A stretch of DNA of 64,000 nucleotides from an uncultured Flavobacteriaceae bacterium. Lineage in GTDB: Bacteria; Bacteroidota; Bacteroidia; Flavobacteriales; Flavobacteriaceae. The notes under the pieces were generated by a model. That model was given only the letters and a program-made list of their open reading frames with translations. It was not told the origin of the DNA and searched no databases. Position numbers and translations under genes: made by a program. This document shows positions 1 through 10,512 of this stretch, one piece after another. The stretch covers positions 415,066 through 479,065 of the forward strand of contig CANNGA010000001.1 in the NCBI GenBank assembly GCA_947504035.1. The letters are read 5' to 3'. Position 1 is the stretch's first letter. The number at the start of each line of letters is the position of its first letter.

Positions 1-392
1 AACACTTGTATTGAGAGATGGGGACGAAAAAGGTTTAAAAGTAACAATGCACTAGGTCGTTCAAAAAAGACTATGTATTAAAAAAAATAAAGACCAGCAG
101 TACATGAAGTACTACCGGCCTAAACTCAATTTAGTTGCTTGTTAGTTGTTTTCCACAAAAAAAAGGATTTCTAAAGAATCTCAAAAGCCTAAAAAGGTTA
201 AAATTGATGATTTTCGATGTTTTTTAATTTTGAGCCTGAGGTTTTACCATATCCTTTTTGAGTTATTTGCATAAATTAGAGGAAAATTCGTATTTATATG
301 GAAGGATAATGGATTTGAACTGTAAATAATGCAACGGTAAGGATCTTGTGTGTTGTTGTCCTAAGGTTGTAATTGCCATTTTATGGCATAAA
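1..392. other. Gene-poor left edge
   Basis: No gene could be supported here. Two frames are open from the left edge (stops near positions 55 and 81), so the end of a gene entering from the left is possible, but neither short tail is recognisable. A minus-strand open frame of 60 codons (263-445) has no family resemblance and overlaps the metK terminator, so it was not accepted. Confidence 0.3.
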
Positions 393-424
393 AAAAAGCG
401 GTTACCATTGCAGTATCCGCTTTC
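393..424 (-). terminator. Intrinsic terminator of metK
   Basis: Read on the minus strand, AGCGGATAC and GTAACCGCT form a stem with one mismatch around a 7-base loop. It is followed by a run of T. It lies about 60 bases past the metK stop codon. Confidence 0.7.
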
Positions 425-484
425 TTGTGCCATTTGCAGTTTCAAATGGTAATTATTTATTTCTAAGGTGTTTTTAAGAACGTC

Positions 485-1738
485 TTAAATAGAAAATTCG
501 GCTTTCACTTTATCTATATAATCTAATTTTTCCCAAGTAAACAATTCAACATCTACAGTTTTGCTTTCGCCGTTAGGTTGTTTAAAAGTTTTGCTAACAA
601 CTTCATTTTTACGCCCCATATGGCCATAAGCAGCGGTTTCGCTGTACATTGGCGAACGTAATTTTAAGCGTTCTTCGATCGCAAAAGGTCTCATGTCGAA
701 TACCTTAGAAACTTTGTCTGCGATTTCACCATCTGTTAGGCTTACAGCAGCAGTACCATACGTATCGATAAAGATCCCCATAGGTTCTACAACACCAATA
801 GCATAACTTACTTGTACTAAAACTTCGCTAGCCACACCAGCTGCTACTAAGTTTTTAGCAATATGACGTGTCGCATAAGCAGCACTTCTATCGACTTTAC
901 TTGGGTCTTTACCAGAAAATGCACCTCCACCATGAGCACCTTTACCACCATAAGTGTCTACAATAATTTTACGACCCGTTAAGCCTGTATCACCATGTGG
1001 GCCACCAATAACAAATTTTCCAGTAGGATTAATGTGGTATTTTATAGCGCTATTAAATAAGGCTTTAAGTGGTTCTGGTAATCTAGCAATGACGCGAGGG
1101 ATTAAAATATCTACAATGTCCTTTCTAATTTTAGCTAACATGGTATCATCATCAGCAAAATCGTCATGCTGTGTAGAGACTACAATAGCTTCTATACGTT
1201 GGGGCACATTGTCATCACTATACTCTATAGTAACCTGACTTTTAGAATCTGGACGTAAATAAGTAATGTCTTTATTTTCGCGACGTAAAGCGGCAAGTTC
1301 TATTAAAATTAAATGCGAAAGGTCTAAGGCCAAAGGCATGTAATTTTCGGTTTCATTGGTAGCGTAGCCAAACATCATACCTTGATCTCCTGCGCCTTGC
1401 TCTTCTTTGCTACCGCGATCTACACCTTGGTTGATATCTTCGGATTGTTCGTGTATTGCCGAAAATACGCCACAAGAATTCCCGTCAAACATATATTCGC
1501 CCTTGGTATACCCTATTTTATTAATAGTGTCTCGAGCAATTTTTTGTACGTCTAAATAGGTGTTAGATTTAACTTCCCCAGCAAGAACAACCTGTCCTGT
1601 AGTTACTAATGTTTCGCAAGCAACCTTCGATTCTGTATCAAAAGCTAAAAAATTATCAATAAGGGCGTCACTAATTTGATCTGCAACCTTATCTGGGTGG
1701 CCTTCAGAAACACTTTCTGAGGTGAATAAATATGGCAT
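485..1738 (-). CDS. metK: S-adenosylmethionine synthetase
   Basis: Methionine adenosyltransferase makes SAM from methionine and ATP in the cytoplasm, releasing phosphate and pyrophosphate. The 417-residue protein starts with the family N-terminus ([20 protein letters not shown]) and carries the [12 protein letters not shown] signature near residue 116. The Gly-rich [20 protein letters not shown] loop, which binds ATP phosphates, lies near residue 265. Length and motifs are typical of a full enzyme. It stands alone, with its own terminator, and is preceded by a SAM-II-like riboswitch, so SAM probably represses its own synthase. Methionine supply genes lie at 57-62 kb behind a different SAM riboswitch class. 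Confidence 0.97.
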   Translation of the reverse strand: MPYLFTSESVSEGHPDKVADQISDALIDNFLAFDTESKVACETLVTTGQVVLAGEVKSNTYLDVQKIARDTINKIGYTKGEYMFDGNSCGVFSAIHEQSEDINQGVDRGSKEEQGAGDQGMMFGYATNETENYMPLALDLSHLILIELAALRRENKDITYLRPDSKSQVTIEYSDDNVPQRIEAIVVSTQHDDFADDDTMLAKIRKDIVDILIPRVIARLPEPLKALFNSAIKYHINPTGKFVIGGPHGDTGLTGRKIIVDTYGGKGAHGGGAFSGKDPSKVDRSAAYATRHIAKNLVAAGVASEVLVQVSYAIGVVEPMGIFIDTYGTAAVSLTDGEIADKVSKVFDMRPFAIEERLKLRSPMYSETAAYGHMGRKNEVVSKTFKQPNGESKTVDVELFTWEKLDYIDKVKAEFSI

Positions 1739-1791
1739 AATTATGTTGTATTATTGATTGAGATTTGACGGAAAACGTCTCAGGAGTTTAC

Positions 1792-1900
1792 ACTGCCTTT
1801 AGCATTTTTAATTTATGCTGAACATATTGGAGTCTCTTTAAAAAGCGAAACTGAACATTTCAGAATAAAAAGAGGTTGCAATCAGTCAAATCTTTCCTCT
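1792..1900 (-). promoter_or_regulatory. SAM-II-like riboswitch upstream of metK
   Basis: On the minus strand a stem AGAGG/CCTCT (1896-1900 with 1871-1875) encloses a loop containing GATTTGACTGATTGCAA. This closely matches the SAM-II aptamer loop (GAUUUAACCGUAUUGCAA in the metX reference aptamer). The 3' part GCTAAAGG (1796-1803) matches the conserved SAM-II pseudoknot strand, and ACTG in the loop can pair with CAGT next to it (1792-1795). About 65 bases, with small hairpins, are inserted between the two halves. The element ends 54 bases before the metK start. A further GACG/CGTC hairpin sits between it and the start codon. Confidence 0.72.
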
Positions 1901-2083
1901 GTTATTTCACAGCTGCAAAAATAAAGAAATTAAAATATTAAAAAGATGTGTTTTTGTTTTTTTTAGGATTCCCATGTGTTTTAAACAGGAGTAGCTTAAT
2001 TGGGTGTTTTAATGAAACAGTTTTTTAGCACAGTGCTGCACATCTATAAGTTTGAAAAGCATTCTGGAGACTGTTTAAGGCGA

Positions 2084-2902
2084 TTACGCACCAATAGCTC
2101 CAAGTTCTACACCTTCAGAATAGGCCACCTTAATCTGGTGTTCGTTAAAGGCTTTTTTTATACGATGGTGCACAAGATAGGTCACCTCCCAATAATCATC
2201 TGGTTTCACATAAGGTCTTACACCAACAATAATGGAGTGCGAATCGAATGCCTCGATACCTACAACAGGCTCTGGTTGGTCTAGGATTTTATCAATACTG
2301 TTTAAAACAGAATCAATAATGCGTTGTACCTTAGGGAAATCTTCTGCGTAAGGCATGGTGACGCTAATTTCTAAACGAATCATGCCTTTTTTAGAATAGT
2401 TGGTAACTACATCGTCTGTAATTTTAGAGTTAGGAATAATCATGGTCTTATTCCCAGGGGTTATAATTTCTGTATTAAAAATACCAATCTCTTCAACCTT
2501 CCCAAATTTATCATCAATTTGTATCCAATCGCTAACCTTATAAGGTTTTAAAAATAGGATAAGAATACCAGAAGCAAAGTTGCCTAAACTGCCTTGAAGC
2601 GACATGCCAATGGCAAAACCCATGGCAGCAACGACGGTAAGCAAGCCAGATAAATCGGCACCAAGAATAGAAACAATAATAAATATTAAAGCTGCTTTAA
2701 GTACAACACTTATCATAGATAGCAAGAAAGGTCTCATGGTGTCTGAGACTTGCAGTCTCTTTAGAGTGCGCTCTAGTAAGATTAAAACTTTTTTAATGAG
2801 CTTAAAACTTAACCAAAGAATAAAAGCAGCGGCAATAAGTTTAGGGGTGTAAAAAACGACTTTGTCTATTGCAATTTCTAAATACGTATTAAGTTTCTCC
2901 AT
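2084..2902 (-). CDS. MscS-family small-conductance mechanosensitive channel
   Basis: An inner-membrane channel that opens under membrane tension and protects against hypo-osmotic shock. Residues 15-110 hold three hydrophobic helices. The third is the Gly/Ala-rich pore helix (VVAAMGFAIGMSLQGSLGNF), the family hallmark. The beta domain follows (VSDWIQIDDKFGKVEEIGIF, then the conserved IPNSKI motif), and an alpha/beta C-terminal domain ends the protein. At 272 residues it is a minimal MscS of the usual length. It is monocistronic, and the ilv leader region lies upstream and reads away from it. Confidence 0.93.
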   Translation of the reverse strand: MEKLNTYLEIAIDKVVFYTPKLIAAAFILWLSFKLIKKVLILLERTLKRLQVSDTMRPFLLSMISVVLKAALIFIIVSILGADLSGLLTVVAAMGFAIGMSLQGSLGNFASGILILFLKPYKVSDWIQIDDKFGKVEEIGIFNTEIITPGNKTMIIPNSKITDDVVTNYSKKGMIRLEISVTMPYAEDFPKVQRIIDSVLNSIDKILDQPEPVVGIEAFDSHSIIVGVRPYVKPDDYWEVTYLVHHRIKKAFNEHQIKVAYSEGVELGAIGA

Positions 2903-3095
2903 GTGCGAACTGGTTTAGAATGCTAAAAATAATATTATCTTACAAATTAAACGGTTTTAAGTAGAATTTGTAGCGTTCATTTTGGGTTTTAATAGAACTA
3001 TACGTTGTACTCAAACCTAAATAGACGCAAATGCGATAACGAAAGGCAGTACGAAGTATAAAGTAGGCGTGTTTACGTTTTTTTTAGAGAAAAAT

Positions 3096-3125
3096 TGTAG
3101 GACTCATTTTTTTTATAAATCTTTG
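3096..3125 (+). promoter_or_regulatory. Putative ilv operon promoter
   Basis: TTG at 3096-3098, a 19-base gap, then AATCTTTG at 3118-3125 resemble the Bacteroidota -33 TTG / -7 TAnnTTTG promoter with one mismatch. It lies just before the ilv leader peptide, so the 5' leader would be very short. The rest of 2903-3095 shows nothing recognisable. Confidence 0.4.
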
Positions 3126-3135
3126 CCTTATCTGT

Positions 3136-3198
3136 ATGAAAAACAAATTTTTAAATAAAAACGTGGGTCTGGTCATTGTGTTGAAAAACCAAGGCTAG
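3136..3198 (+). CDS. ilvL: ilv operon leader peptide (attenuator)
   Basis: A 20-codon open frame starting MKNKFL. Residues 10-16 read VGLVIVL, so six of seven consecutive codons are for branched-chain amino acids. It ends at a TAG just before a terminator hairpin and about 300 bases before ilvD. This is the arrangement of classical leader-peptide attenuators: a ribosome stalled for lack of charged Val, Leu or Ile tRNA would let an antiterminator form. AAGGC at 3191-3195, within the last codons, is complementary to GCCTT at 3232-3236, the 5' side of the terminator. The peptide has no other expected function. Confidence 0.8.
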   Translation: MKNKFLNKNVGLVIVLKNQG

Positions 3199-3232
3199 AA
3201 TGTGTGCGTTTTAACGCTTGATATAAAGTGAG

Positions 3233-3262
3233 CCTTCCTTCAATTTTACGGAAGGTTTTTTT
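3233..3262 (+). terminator. ilv attenuator terminator
   Basis: CCTTCC (3233-3238) pairs with GGAAGG (3250-3255) and is followed by seven T. It lies 35 bases after the leader peptide stop and 235 bases before ilvD, so it can only act as a conditional terminator within the ilv leader. A GCGTT/AACGC hairpin (3206-3217) sits between the leader stop and the terminator. Confidence 0.78.
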
Positions 3263-3497
3263 ATGTCTTTTTTAAGGCTTGGGCATCATAAAAAATAAGG
3301 CTTAATTGTTTGTTTTTTAGTAGTTTATATCTTTATTTGTAATAGTGGATTTAACCCTTAAAATGTTTGTTATCTATATGATGAACACATAAAGAATTAT
3401 TTTCGTACTTCAAATTGAAGATTACTGTTAAAATGTATAAACTGTTTGCAGTATTTTTAACAAAATCAATTAAAACACAAAACTATTTTTAATAAAA

Positions 3498-5186
3498 ATG
3501 GAGGAACTTAATAAATATAGTAAGCGGCTAACACAAGACGATTCTCAGCCAGCTTCTCAGGCTATGTTATATGCTGCAGGGCTTACCGATGAGGATATGG
3601 CCAAAGCGCAAATTGGTATAGCAAGTACGGGGTACGATGGAAATCCTTGTAACATGCATTTAAACAGATTGAAAGATGAAGTTAAGATAGAATGTAATAT
3701 TGCAGGTTTAGTAGGGTTAGGCTTTAATACTATTGGTGTTAGTGATGGTATTTCTATGGGGACATCTGGAATGAATTATTCTTTAGCGTCTAGAGATATT
3801 ATTGCAGATTCTATTGAAACCGTAATGCAAGCGCAAAGTTACGATGGCTTAGTTGCTGTTGTGGGATGCGATAAAAATATGCCAGGATCTGTTATCGCAA
3901 TGTGTCGTTTAAATAGACCGTCTATAATGATGTATGGTGGTGCTACAGCATCGGGGATGTATAAAGGCAAAAAATTAAATATTGTTTCTGCTTTCGAGGC
4001 TTTAGGTCAAAAAGTAGCTGGTGAGATTGATGAAGAGGAATATAAAGAGATTATAAAACGTGCTATACCTGGTGCAGGTGCTTGTGGCGGTATGTACACA
4101 GCAAACACTATGGCGTCCTCTATAGAAGCTATGGGGTTTGCATTGCCTTACAATTCGTCTATTCCTGCGACAAACCCAAATAAATTGTCTGAAGCAGAAA
4201 GACATGCAATAGCGATAAAGCATCTTTTAAAAATAGATTTAAAACCTTTAGATATCATTACTAAAAAATCGTTAGAGAATGCTGTAACGATGGTAAATGC
4301 GCTTGGAGGGTCTACCAATGCAGTATTGCACTTTTTAGCGATAGCTTTTGCTGCCGATATCGATTTTACGTTAGAAGATTTTCAGCGCATAAGCGACAGA
4401 ACACCATTAATTGGAGATTTAAAGCCTTCTGGAAAATACCTTATGGAGGATGTACACAGTATTGGTGGGACTCCAGCTGTGATGAAATATTTATTAGATG
4501 CAGGATACCTTCATGGTGATTGTATGACAGTTACAGGTAAAACTTTAGCCGAAAACTTAGCAGATGTAGCGCCGTTAGAGTTTGAAGCCGATTCTCAAGA
4601 TATTATTTTTCCAAAGGATAAAGCTTTAAAATCATCTGGTAACTTGCAAATATTATACGGGAACTTAGCCTCTGAAGGTGCCGTAGCCAAAATATCTGGA
4701 AAAGAAGGACTGTTATTTGAAGGTAAAGCTGTGGTTTACAATAGTGAGCAAGAAGCGAATACTGGTATTAGTAACGGCGAGGTAGAACGTGGTGATGTTG
4801 TCGTGATACGCTATGTAGGCCCTAAAGGCGGTCCAGGAATGCCAGAAATGTTAAAGCCAACCTCTATGATTATGGGTGCAGGTTTAGGAAAATCTGTAGC
4901 ATTAATTACAGATGGTCGTTTTTCTGGAGGTACACACGGTTTTGTGGTGGGGCATATCACACCAGAAGCGCAAACAGGAGGGGTTATTGCTCTGGTAGAA
5001 ACCGGAGATCAAATACGCATAAGTGCAGAAGATAATACCATAAATGTGTTATTGTCTGAAGAAGAGCTCGCAAAACGAAAAGCAGCTTGGGTAGCACCAC
5101 CATTAAAACATAAGAAAGGAATACTTTATAAGTTTGCAAAATCTGTTGCTTCTGCCTCTAAGGGGTGTGTAACAGATGCATTCTAA
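3498..5186 (+). CDS. ilvD: Dihydroxy-acid dehydratase
   Basis: This iron-sulfur dehydratase converts 2,3-dihydroxy-isovalerate and 2,3-dihydroxy-3-methylvalerate to the 2-oxo acids, the last shared step before valine and isoleucine. The 562-residue length is normal. The three cluster cysteines are visible in [12 protein letters not shown] (about 55), [11 protein letters not shown] (about 124) and [12 protein letters not shown] (about 197). The C-terminal [11 protein letters not shown] and [16 protein letters not shown] motifs are intact. First structural gene of ilvDBNCA, downstream of the attenuator. Confidence 0.97.
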   Translation: MEELNKYSKRLTQDDSQPASQAMLYAAGLTDEDMAKAQIGIASTGYDGNPCNMHLNRLKDEVKIECNIAGLVGLGFNTIGVSDGISMGTSGMNYSLASRDIIADSIETVMQAQSYDGLVAVVGCDKNMPGSVIAMCRLNRPSIMMYGGATASGMYKGKKLNIVSAFEALGQKVAGEIDEEEYKEIIKRAIPGAGACGGMYTANTMASSIEAMGFALPYNSSIPATNPNKLSEAERHAIAIKHLLKIDLKPLDIITKKSLENAVTMVNALGGSTNAVLHFLAIAFAADIDFTLEDFQRISDRTPLIGDLKPSGKYLMEDVHSIGGTPAVMKYLLDAGYLHGDCMTVTGKTLAENLADVAPLEFEADSQDIIFPKDKALKSSGNLQILYGNLASEGAVAKISGKEGLLFEGKAVVYNSEQEANTGISNGEVERGDVVVIRYVGPKGGPGMPEMLKPTSMIMGAGLGKSVALITDGRFSGGTHGFVVGHITPEAQTGGVIALVETGDQIRISAEDNTINVLLSEEELAKRKAAWVAPPLKHKKGILYKFAKSVASASKGCVTDAF

Positions 5187-5231
5187 AAACATATTCTCGT
5201 ACAGCCACTAGAGGTATGTAATACCGAAGTA

Positions 5232-6998
5232 ATGGCGGGAAACTCATCAATTAAAGTTGAGACTATGAATACAGATACGATCAAAAAAGAAAAAAATACT
5301 TCGGCAAAAGCAGAACGCATCACAGGAAGTGAAGCGATTATAAGATGTTTAATTGCCGAAGGCGTGAAAACACTTTACGGTTATCCAGGAGGTGCCATTA
5401 TGCCTGTTTATGATGAATTGTATAAATACCAAGATAGAATTCATCATGTGTTAACGCGACATGAACAAGGTGCAGCACATGCAGCACAAGGGTATGCTAG
5501 AATCTCGGGTAAAGTAGGTGTTGCTATGGCAACGTCTGGACCAGGAGCTACAAACCTAGTCACAGGAATTGCAGATGCACAAATAGATTCTACACCTTTA
5601 GTGTGTATTACAGGGCAAGTACCTTCTCCTTTGTTGGGGACCGATGCATTTCAAGAAACAGATATTGTGGGCATCTCTACGCCTGTAACGAAATGGAATG
5701 TACAAGTCACTAAAGCGGCAGATATTCCTGAAGCAATAGCTAAAGCGTTTTATATCGCTAAAAGCGGACGTCCAGGACCTGTACTTATAGACATTACTAA
5801 AGATGCTCAGTTTGAAGAGTTTGATTTTATATATGAGAAATGTACAGGAGTAAGAAGTTATAACCCTGTGCCAAAAACAGATATAAATACCGTAAAAGCA
5901 GCGGCAGCATTAATTAATGCGGCTAAAAAACCAATGATAGTTTGGGGACAAGGTGTTATTTTAGGTAAGGCTGAAGCAGAATTAAAGGCCGTTATCGAAA
6001 AGTCTGGAGTGCCAGCAGCATGGACCATATTAGGAGCTTCTGCTATTCCAACAGCACACCCTTTAAATATTGGTATGGTAGGAATGCATGGTAATTATGC
6101 GCCTAACAAATTAACCAACGAATGCGATGTATTAATCGCTATAGGGATGCGTTTTGATGACCGTGTAACGGGGAACTTAAGTACTTATGCCAAACAGGCT
6201 AAAGTGGTACATTTCGATATTGATCCTGCAGAGATTAATAAAAATGTTAAGGCCGATGTTGCTGTTCTTGGAGACTCTAAAGAAAGCTTAGCATTATTGC
6301 TTTCAGAATTAAATGAGAACACACACGATGCTTGGCACCAAGAATTCAAGGCCCTTTATGCCATAGAGTACGATACGGTAATAAAAGGGGATATTTTACC
6401 TGAAAAAGAAGGGTTAACCATGGGTGAGGTGTTAAGACAGATTAACACGTATAGTAAGGGAGATGCCGCTATTGTTTCCGATGTAGGACAACACCAAATG
6501 ATTGCCTGTCGCTATGCCGAGTTTAACCGCTCTAAAAGTAACATTACTTCTGGAGGTTTGGGGACTATGGGCTTTGCATTACCAGCAGCAATTGGTGCTA
6601 AAATGGCAGCGCCAGAACGCGAGGTTGTTGCGATTATCGGAGATGGTGGTTACCAAATGAACATTCAAGAATTAGGAACCATATTTCAGCAAAAAGTACC
6701 TGTTAAGATTGTTGTATTAAATAATGAGTTTTTAGGAATGGTACGCCAATGGCAACAGTTGTTTTTCGATAAACGCTACGCGTCTACAGAAATGACCAAT
6801 CCCGATTTTGTAACCATAGCTAAAGGGTATCATATCGAAGCGAAACGTGTCACGAAGCGCGATGAACTAGAAGCAGCTATTAAGGAGATGATCGCATCAA
6901 AATCATCCTATTTCTTAGAAGTTTGCGTAGAGAAAGAAGATAATGTGTTTCCAATGATTCCTTCTGGAGCTTCGGTTTCAGATGTGAGATTAAGTTAG
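5232..6998 (+). CDS. ilvB: Acetolactate synthase large subunit
   Basis: A ThDP/FAD enzyme that condenses pyruvate with pyruvate or 2-oxobutyrate, the first common step to valine, leucine and isoleucine. The ThDP-activating Glu lies in TRHEQGAAHAAQGYAR (about residue 75). The FAD-binding middle domain follows, and the ThDP/Mg motif GDGGYQMNIQELGTI...NNEFLGM is near residue 475. At 588 residues it is slightly long. An internal ATG at 5265 (MNTDTIKK) is an equally likely start, since the first residues are not conserved in the family. It works with the ilvN subunit downstream. Confidence 0.96.
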   Translation: MAGNSSIKVETMNTDTIKKEKNTSAKAERITGSEAIIRCLIAEGVKTLYGYPGGAIMPVYDELYKYQDRIHHVLTRHEQGAAHAAQGYARISGKVGVAMATSGPGATNLVTGIADAQIDSTPLVCITGQVPSPLLGTDAFQETDIVGISTPVTKWNVQVTKAADIPEAIAKAFYIAKSGRPGPVLIDITKDAQFEEFDFIYEKCTGVRSYNPVPKTDINTVKAAAALINAAKKPMIVWGQGVILGKAEAELKAVIEKSGVPAAWTILGASAIPTAHPLNIGMVGMHGNYAPNKLTNECDVLIAIGMRFDDRVTGNLSTYAKQAKVVHFDIDPAEINKNVKADVAVLGDSKESLALLLSELNENTHDAWHQEFKALYAIEYDTVIKGDILPEKEGLTMGEVLRQINTYSKGDAAIVSDVGQHQMIACRYAEFNRSKSNITSGGLGTMGFALPAAIGAKMAAPEREVVAIIGDGGYQMNIQELGTIFQQKVPVKIVVLNNEFLGMVRQWQQLFFDKRYASTEMTNPDFVTIAKGYHIEAKRVTKRDELEAAIKEMIASKSSYFLEVCVEKEDNVFPMIPSGASVSDVRLS

Positions 6999-7108
6999 CA
7001 TAAAAAAGAATATAGAACAAAGAAAAAAGAGGTGTTAGACTTAAGTGAATTGCTTGTATTTCGTTTAAATCTAATTTCTATCATCTGTTTTTTATTATTT
7101 TAAATATA

Positions 7109-7642
7109 ATGAGTCAAGAGATTAAAACATTTACCATATCGGTGTATACAGAGAATAATATAGGGTTACTAAACCGTATCTCTGCTATTTTCCAACGTAG
7201 ACATATCAATATAGAAAGCTTAACGACATCACAATCAGAAATTAAAGATGTAAACCGTTTTGTAATTGTTGTAAAAATTACCGAAGATCACGCGATAAAA
7301 GTGGTAAAGCAAATCGAGAAACAGGTAGAAGCGATTCGCGCTTACTACCATACGAACGAAGAGACGATTTTTACCGAGTCGTGTATGTTTAAAATAAAAT
7401 CGAATTTGTTGTTTGAAGAACCTCAAATTCAAAACCTTATAAAGGAAAGTCATGCGCGTATAGTGACGGTAAATAAAGAGTTTTTTGTTTTAGAGAAAAC
7501 AGGAAGACGTCACGAAATAGAAGAATTACGAGAAGCATTTAATGCCTATGGGATCATGCAATTTGTACGTTCGGGACGTATTGCCGTGACTAAAGACGAA
7601 ATGAAAGTATCTGAATTGCTAGAAGCATTCAAAAATCAATAA
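7109..7642 (+). CDS. ilvN: Acetolactate synthase small (regulatory) subunit
   Basis: Regulatory partner of IlvB that usually confers feedback inhibition by valine. The N-terminal ACT domain (residues 5-80) has the typical SVYTENNIGLLNRISAIFQR start and the RRHINIESLTT segment. The C-terminal half (to 177) matches the ALS small-subunit C-terminal domain (GIMQFVRSGRIAV). Length is normal. It lies 110 bases after ilvB in the same operon. Confidence 0.95.
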   Translation: MSQEIKTFTISVYTENNIGLLNRISAIFQRRHINIESLTTSQSEIKDVNRFVIVVKITEDHAIKVVKQIEKQVEAIRAYYHTNEETIFTESCMFKIKSNLLFEEPQIQNLIKESHARIVTVNKEFFVLEKTGRRHEIEELREAFNAYGIMQFVRSGRIAVTKDEMKVSELLEAFKNQ

Positions 7643-7712
7643 CACATAGAATAATCAAAAAGCGTCCGCAGATCTTAGGGATGCAACATACTATTAAATC
7701 AATAAAGTAAAA

Positions 7713-9188
7713 ATGAAAAATTATTTCAACACACTTACATTAGCAGGTAAATTAGACCAATTGTCTAAATGTAGATTCATGGATGCATCTGAGTTTTCAG
7801 ATGGTGTAGACGCATTAAAAGGCAAGAAAATTGTGATTGTAGGTTGCGGTGCTCAAGGGTTAAACCAAGGGTTGAATATGAGAGATTCTGGTTTAGACAT
7901 TTCTTATACATTACGTGAAGCAGCTATAAAAGAAAAGCGTGTTTCTTTTGTGAATGCTACTGAAAACGGTTTTAATGTAGATACGTATGAAGCGTTAATC
8001 CCAACAGCAGATTTAGTGTTAAACCTTACGCCAGACAAGCAACACACTAATGTTGTGAATGCAGTAATGCCATTAATGAAAAAAGGGGCTACATTATCGT
8101 ATTCTCACGGATTTAATATCGTAGAAGAAGGCATGCAAGTACGTGAAGACATTACTGTAATCATGTGTGCGCCTAAATGTCCAGGATCTGAAGTACGTGA
8201 AGAGTACAAAAGAGGTTTTGGTGTACCAACATTAATTGCTGTACACCCCAATAACGATCCAGAAGGAAAAGGTTGGGCACAAGCAAAAGCTTATGCTGTA
8301 GCTACAGGTGGCCATAGAGCAGGTGTTTTAGAATCGTCTTTCGTTGCAGAGGTAAAGTCAGATTTAATGGGTGAGCAAACCATTCTTTGTGGTTTATTAC
8401 AAACAGGGTCTATCTTATGTTTCGATAAAATGGTTGCAGAAGGTATCGATGCAGGTTACGCGTCTAAATTAATCCAGAATGGATGGGAGATCGTAACAGA
8501 AGGTTTAAAGTATGGTGGTATCACCAACATGATGGACCGTTTATCAAACCCTGCAAAAATTAAGGCTTTTGAATTATCAGAAGAATTAAAAGACATCATG
8601 CGTCCATTATTCCAAAAGCATATGGATGACATTATGGAAGGTCACTTCTCTAGTGGTATGATGGCAGACTGGGCTAATGATGATGCAAAATTATTAGGAT
8701 GGAGAGCAGAAACTGCAGAAACGGCGTTTGAAAAAACACCAGCTGGAGATGTTGAGATTAGCGAGCAAGAATACTACGATAACGGGGTATTAATGGTAGC
8801 ATTAGTACGTGCTGGTGTAGAATTAGCGTTTGAAGCGATGACAGAATCTGGAATTATTGACGAATCTGCATACTACGAATCATTACACGAAACACCACTT
8901 ATAGCTAATACAATTGCCAGAAAGAAATTATACGAAATGAACCGTGTAATCTCTGATACTGCAGAGTATGGCTGTTATTTATTCGATCATGCTTGTAAGC
9001 CATTATTAGCAGATTTCATGAAAACGGTTAGTACAGATGTTATTGGTAAGCCTTTCGCTAAAGATAATGGTGAGGTTGTGGATAACGCTAAATTAATCGA
9101 AGTGAACGCGGCATTAAGAAACCACCCTGTTGAAAAAATAGGTACGTTCTTAAGAGAATCTATGACGGCTATGAAGCCAATCGTATAA
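7713..9188 (+). CDS. ilvC: Ketol-acid reductoisomerase (long, class II form)
   Basis: It rearranges and reduces acetolactate and acetohydroxybutyrate with NADPH and Mg2+. A Rossmann motif [18 protein letters not shown] sits near residue 43. The 491-residue length shows the long class II enzyme, with a duplicated helical metal-binding domain, as in E. coli, rather than the common 330-residue form. The metal-ligand region [18 protein letters not shown] is near residue 218. It follows ilvN and precedes ilvA by 13 bases. Confidence 0.97.
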   Translation: MKNYFNTLTLAGKLDQLSKCRFMDASEFSDGVDALKGKKIVIVGCGAQGLNQGLNMRDSGLDISYTLREAAIKEKRVSFVNATENGFNVDTYEALIPTADLVLNLTPDKQHTNVVNAVMPLMKKGATLSYSHGFNIVEEGMQVREDITVIMCAPKCPGSEVREEYKRGFGVPTLIAVHPNNDPEGKGWAQAKAYAVATGGHRAGVLESSFVAEVKSDLMGEQTILCGLLQTGSILCFDKMVAEGIDAGYASKLIQNGWEIVTEGLKYGGITNMMDRLSNPAKIKAFELSEELKDIMRPLFQKHMDDIMEGHFSSGMMADWANDDAKLLGWRAETAETAFEKTPAGDVEISEQEYYDNGVLMVALVRAGVELAFEAMTESGIIDESAYYESLHETPLIANTIARKKLYEMNRVISDTAEYGCYLFDHACKPLLADFMKTVSTDVIGKPFAKDNGEVVDNAKLIEVNAALRNHPVEKIGTFLRESMTAMKPIV

Positions 9189-9201
9189 TTAAAACACATT
9201 A

Positions 9202-10458
9202 ATGGAGAACACTTATTTCCCCAATATTAATGATATAAGAGTAGCTGCCGATGCGATTAAAAACGTATCGGCAGTTACGCCTTTAGGGGCCAGCCTTAGG
9301 TATTCTAAAGTATATGATGCGCACGTGTTGTTAAAGCGTGAAGATTTACAACAGGTGCGTTCTTATAAGATAAGAGGTGCTTATAATAAAATAAGTGCAC
9401 TAGCTTTAGAACAGGCTAAAAAAGGAGTGGTTTGTGCCAGTGCAGGGAACCACGCACAAGGTGTGGCTTTATCTTGTAAATTATTGCAAATAAAAGGCAC
9501 TATTTATATGCCAACACCAACGCCAAACCAAAAGGTAGAGCAAGTAAAAATGTTTGGCGAAACTTATATTGATATCAAGTTGGTAGGGGATACCTTCGAC
9601 GATGCTTATGCAGCTTCTATAATAGAATGTGAGCAATTAGGGAAAACCTTTATCCATCCTTTTAATGACAAAAAAGTTATTGAAGGGCAAGCTACTGTAG
9701 GTCTTGAAATCTTACAGCAAACTAATGCTTTAATCGATTATGTGTTTTTACCAGTTGGCGGTGGCGGTTTAGCATCTGGCGTGTCTTCGGTTTTTAAGGT
9801 GTTATCACCACAAACAAAAATTATAGGTGTAGAGCCAGAAGGAGCGCCTTCTATGTCTGTCTCTATTAAAAATAAAAAAAACACCACAATAGACCATATT
9901 GAAAAGTTTGTAGATGGTGCAGCCGTAAAGCGCGTAGGCGATCTTAATTTTGACATTTGTAAAGCAAATTTACACGATATGATTACCGTGCCAGAAGGCA
10001 AGGTGTGTCAAACCATTTTAGATCTTTATAATAAAGACGCTATTGTAGTAGAGCCTGCTGGCGCATTAAGTTTAGCAGCGTTAGATTATTATGCCGATGT
10101 GATTAAAGGAAAAACTGTAGTATGTGTAGTAAGCGGTAGTAATAATGACATTACCCGTACTGCCGAAATTAAAGAGCGCGCACTACTTTACAACAATTTA
10201 AAACACTATTTTATAGTCACGTTTCCACAACGTACAGGCGCTTTAAAAGAATTTGTGGTTGATATTTTAGGCCCCAATGACGATATCACTCATTTTGAAT
10301 ACACTAAGAAAACCAATCGCGAGAATGGTGCTGCTGTAGTGGGTATAGAGTTAAAAGCGGCTGAAGATTTACAACCGCTTGTAGCTAGAATGAAACAGCG
10401 TAACTTTTATGGCGATTACTTGAATAACACGCCAGACTTGTTTCGATTCTTGGTGTGA
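9202..10458 (+). CDS. ilvA: Threonine ammonia-lyase (biosynthetic threonine dehydratase)
   Basis: A PLP enzyme that deaminates threonine to 2-oxobutyrate, committing it to isoleucine. The PLP lysine is in REDLQQVRSYKIRGAYNKI (near residue 58), followed by CASAGNHAQGVA and the Gly loop VGGGGLASGVSS near 190. Residues 335-418 form one ACT-like regulatory domain (RTGALKEFVVDILGPNDDITHFEYT), so isoleucine feedback is expected. The 418-residue length matches the short one-domain form. Last gene of the operon. Its last 177 bases recur as two decayed copies downstream. Confidence 0.95.
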   Translation: MENTYFPNINDIRVAADAIKNVSAVTPLGASLRYSKVYDAHVLLKREDLQQVRSYKIRGAYNKISALALEQAKKGVVCASAGNHAQGVALSCKLLQIKGTIYMPTPTPNQKVEQVKMFGETYIDIKLVGDTFDDAYAASIIECEQLGKTFIHPFNDKKVIEGQATVGLEILQQTNALIDYVFLPVGGGGLASGVSSVFKVLSPQTKIIGVEPEGAPSMSVSIKNKKNTTIDHIEKFVDGAAVKRVGDLNFDICKANLHDMITVPEGKVCQTILDLYNKDAIVVEPAGALSLAALDYYADVIKGKTVVCVVSGSNNDITRTAEIKERALLYNNLKHYFIVTFPQRTGALKEFVVDILGPNDDITHFEYTKKTNRENGAAVVGIELKAAEDLQPLVARMKQRNFYGDYLNNTPDLFRFLV

Positions 10459-10512
10459 TTTGCTTATGCAGATCCTTTCTTAATTTCTTTAGAATCTTTT
10501 GTTTTGTAGATT

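Noticed and set aside
300..330. GTTCAAATCC on the minus strand, like a tRNA T-loop
   Set aside because: No matching D-arm, anticodon arm or acceptor stem could be found around it.
263..445. 60-codon minus-strand frame left of metK
   Set aside because: It overlaps the metK terminator and has no family likeness or signal sequence.
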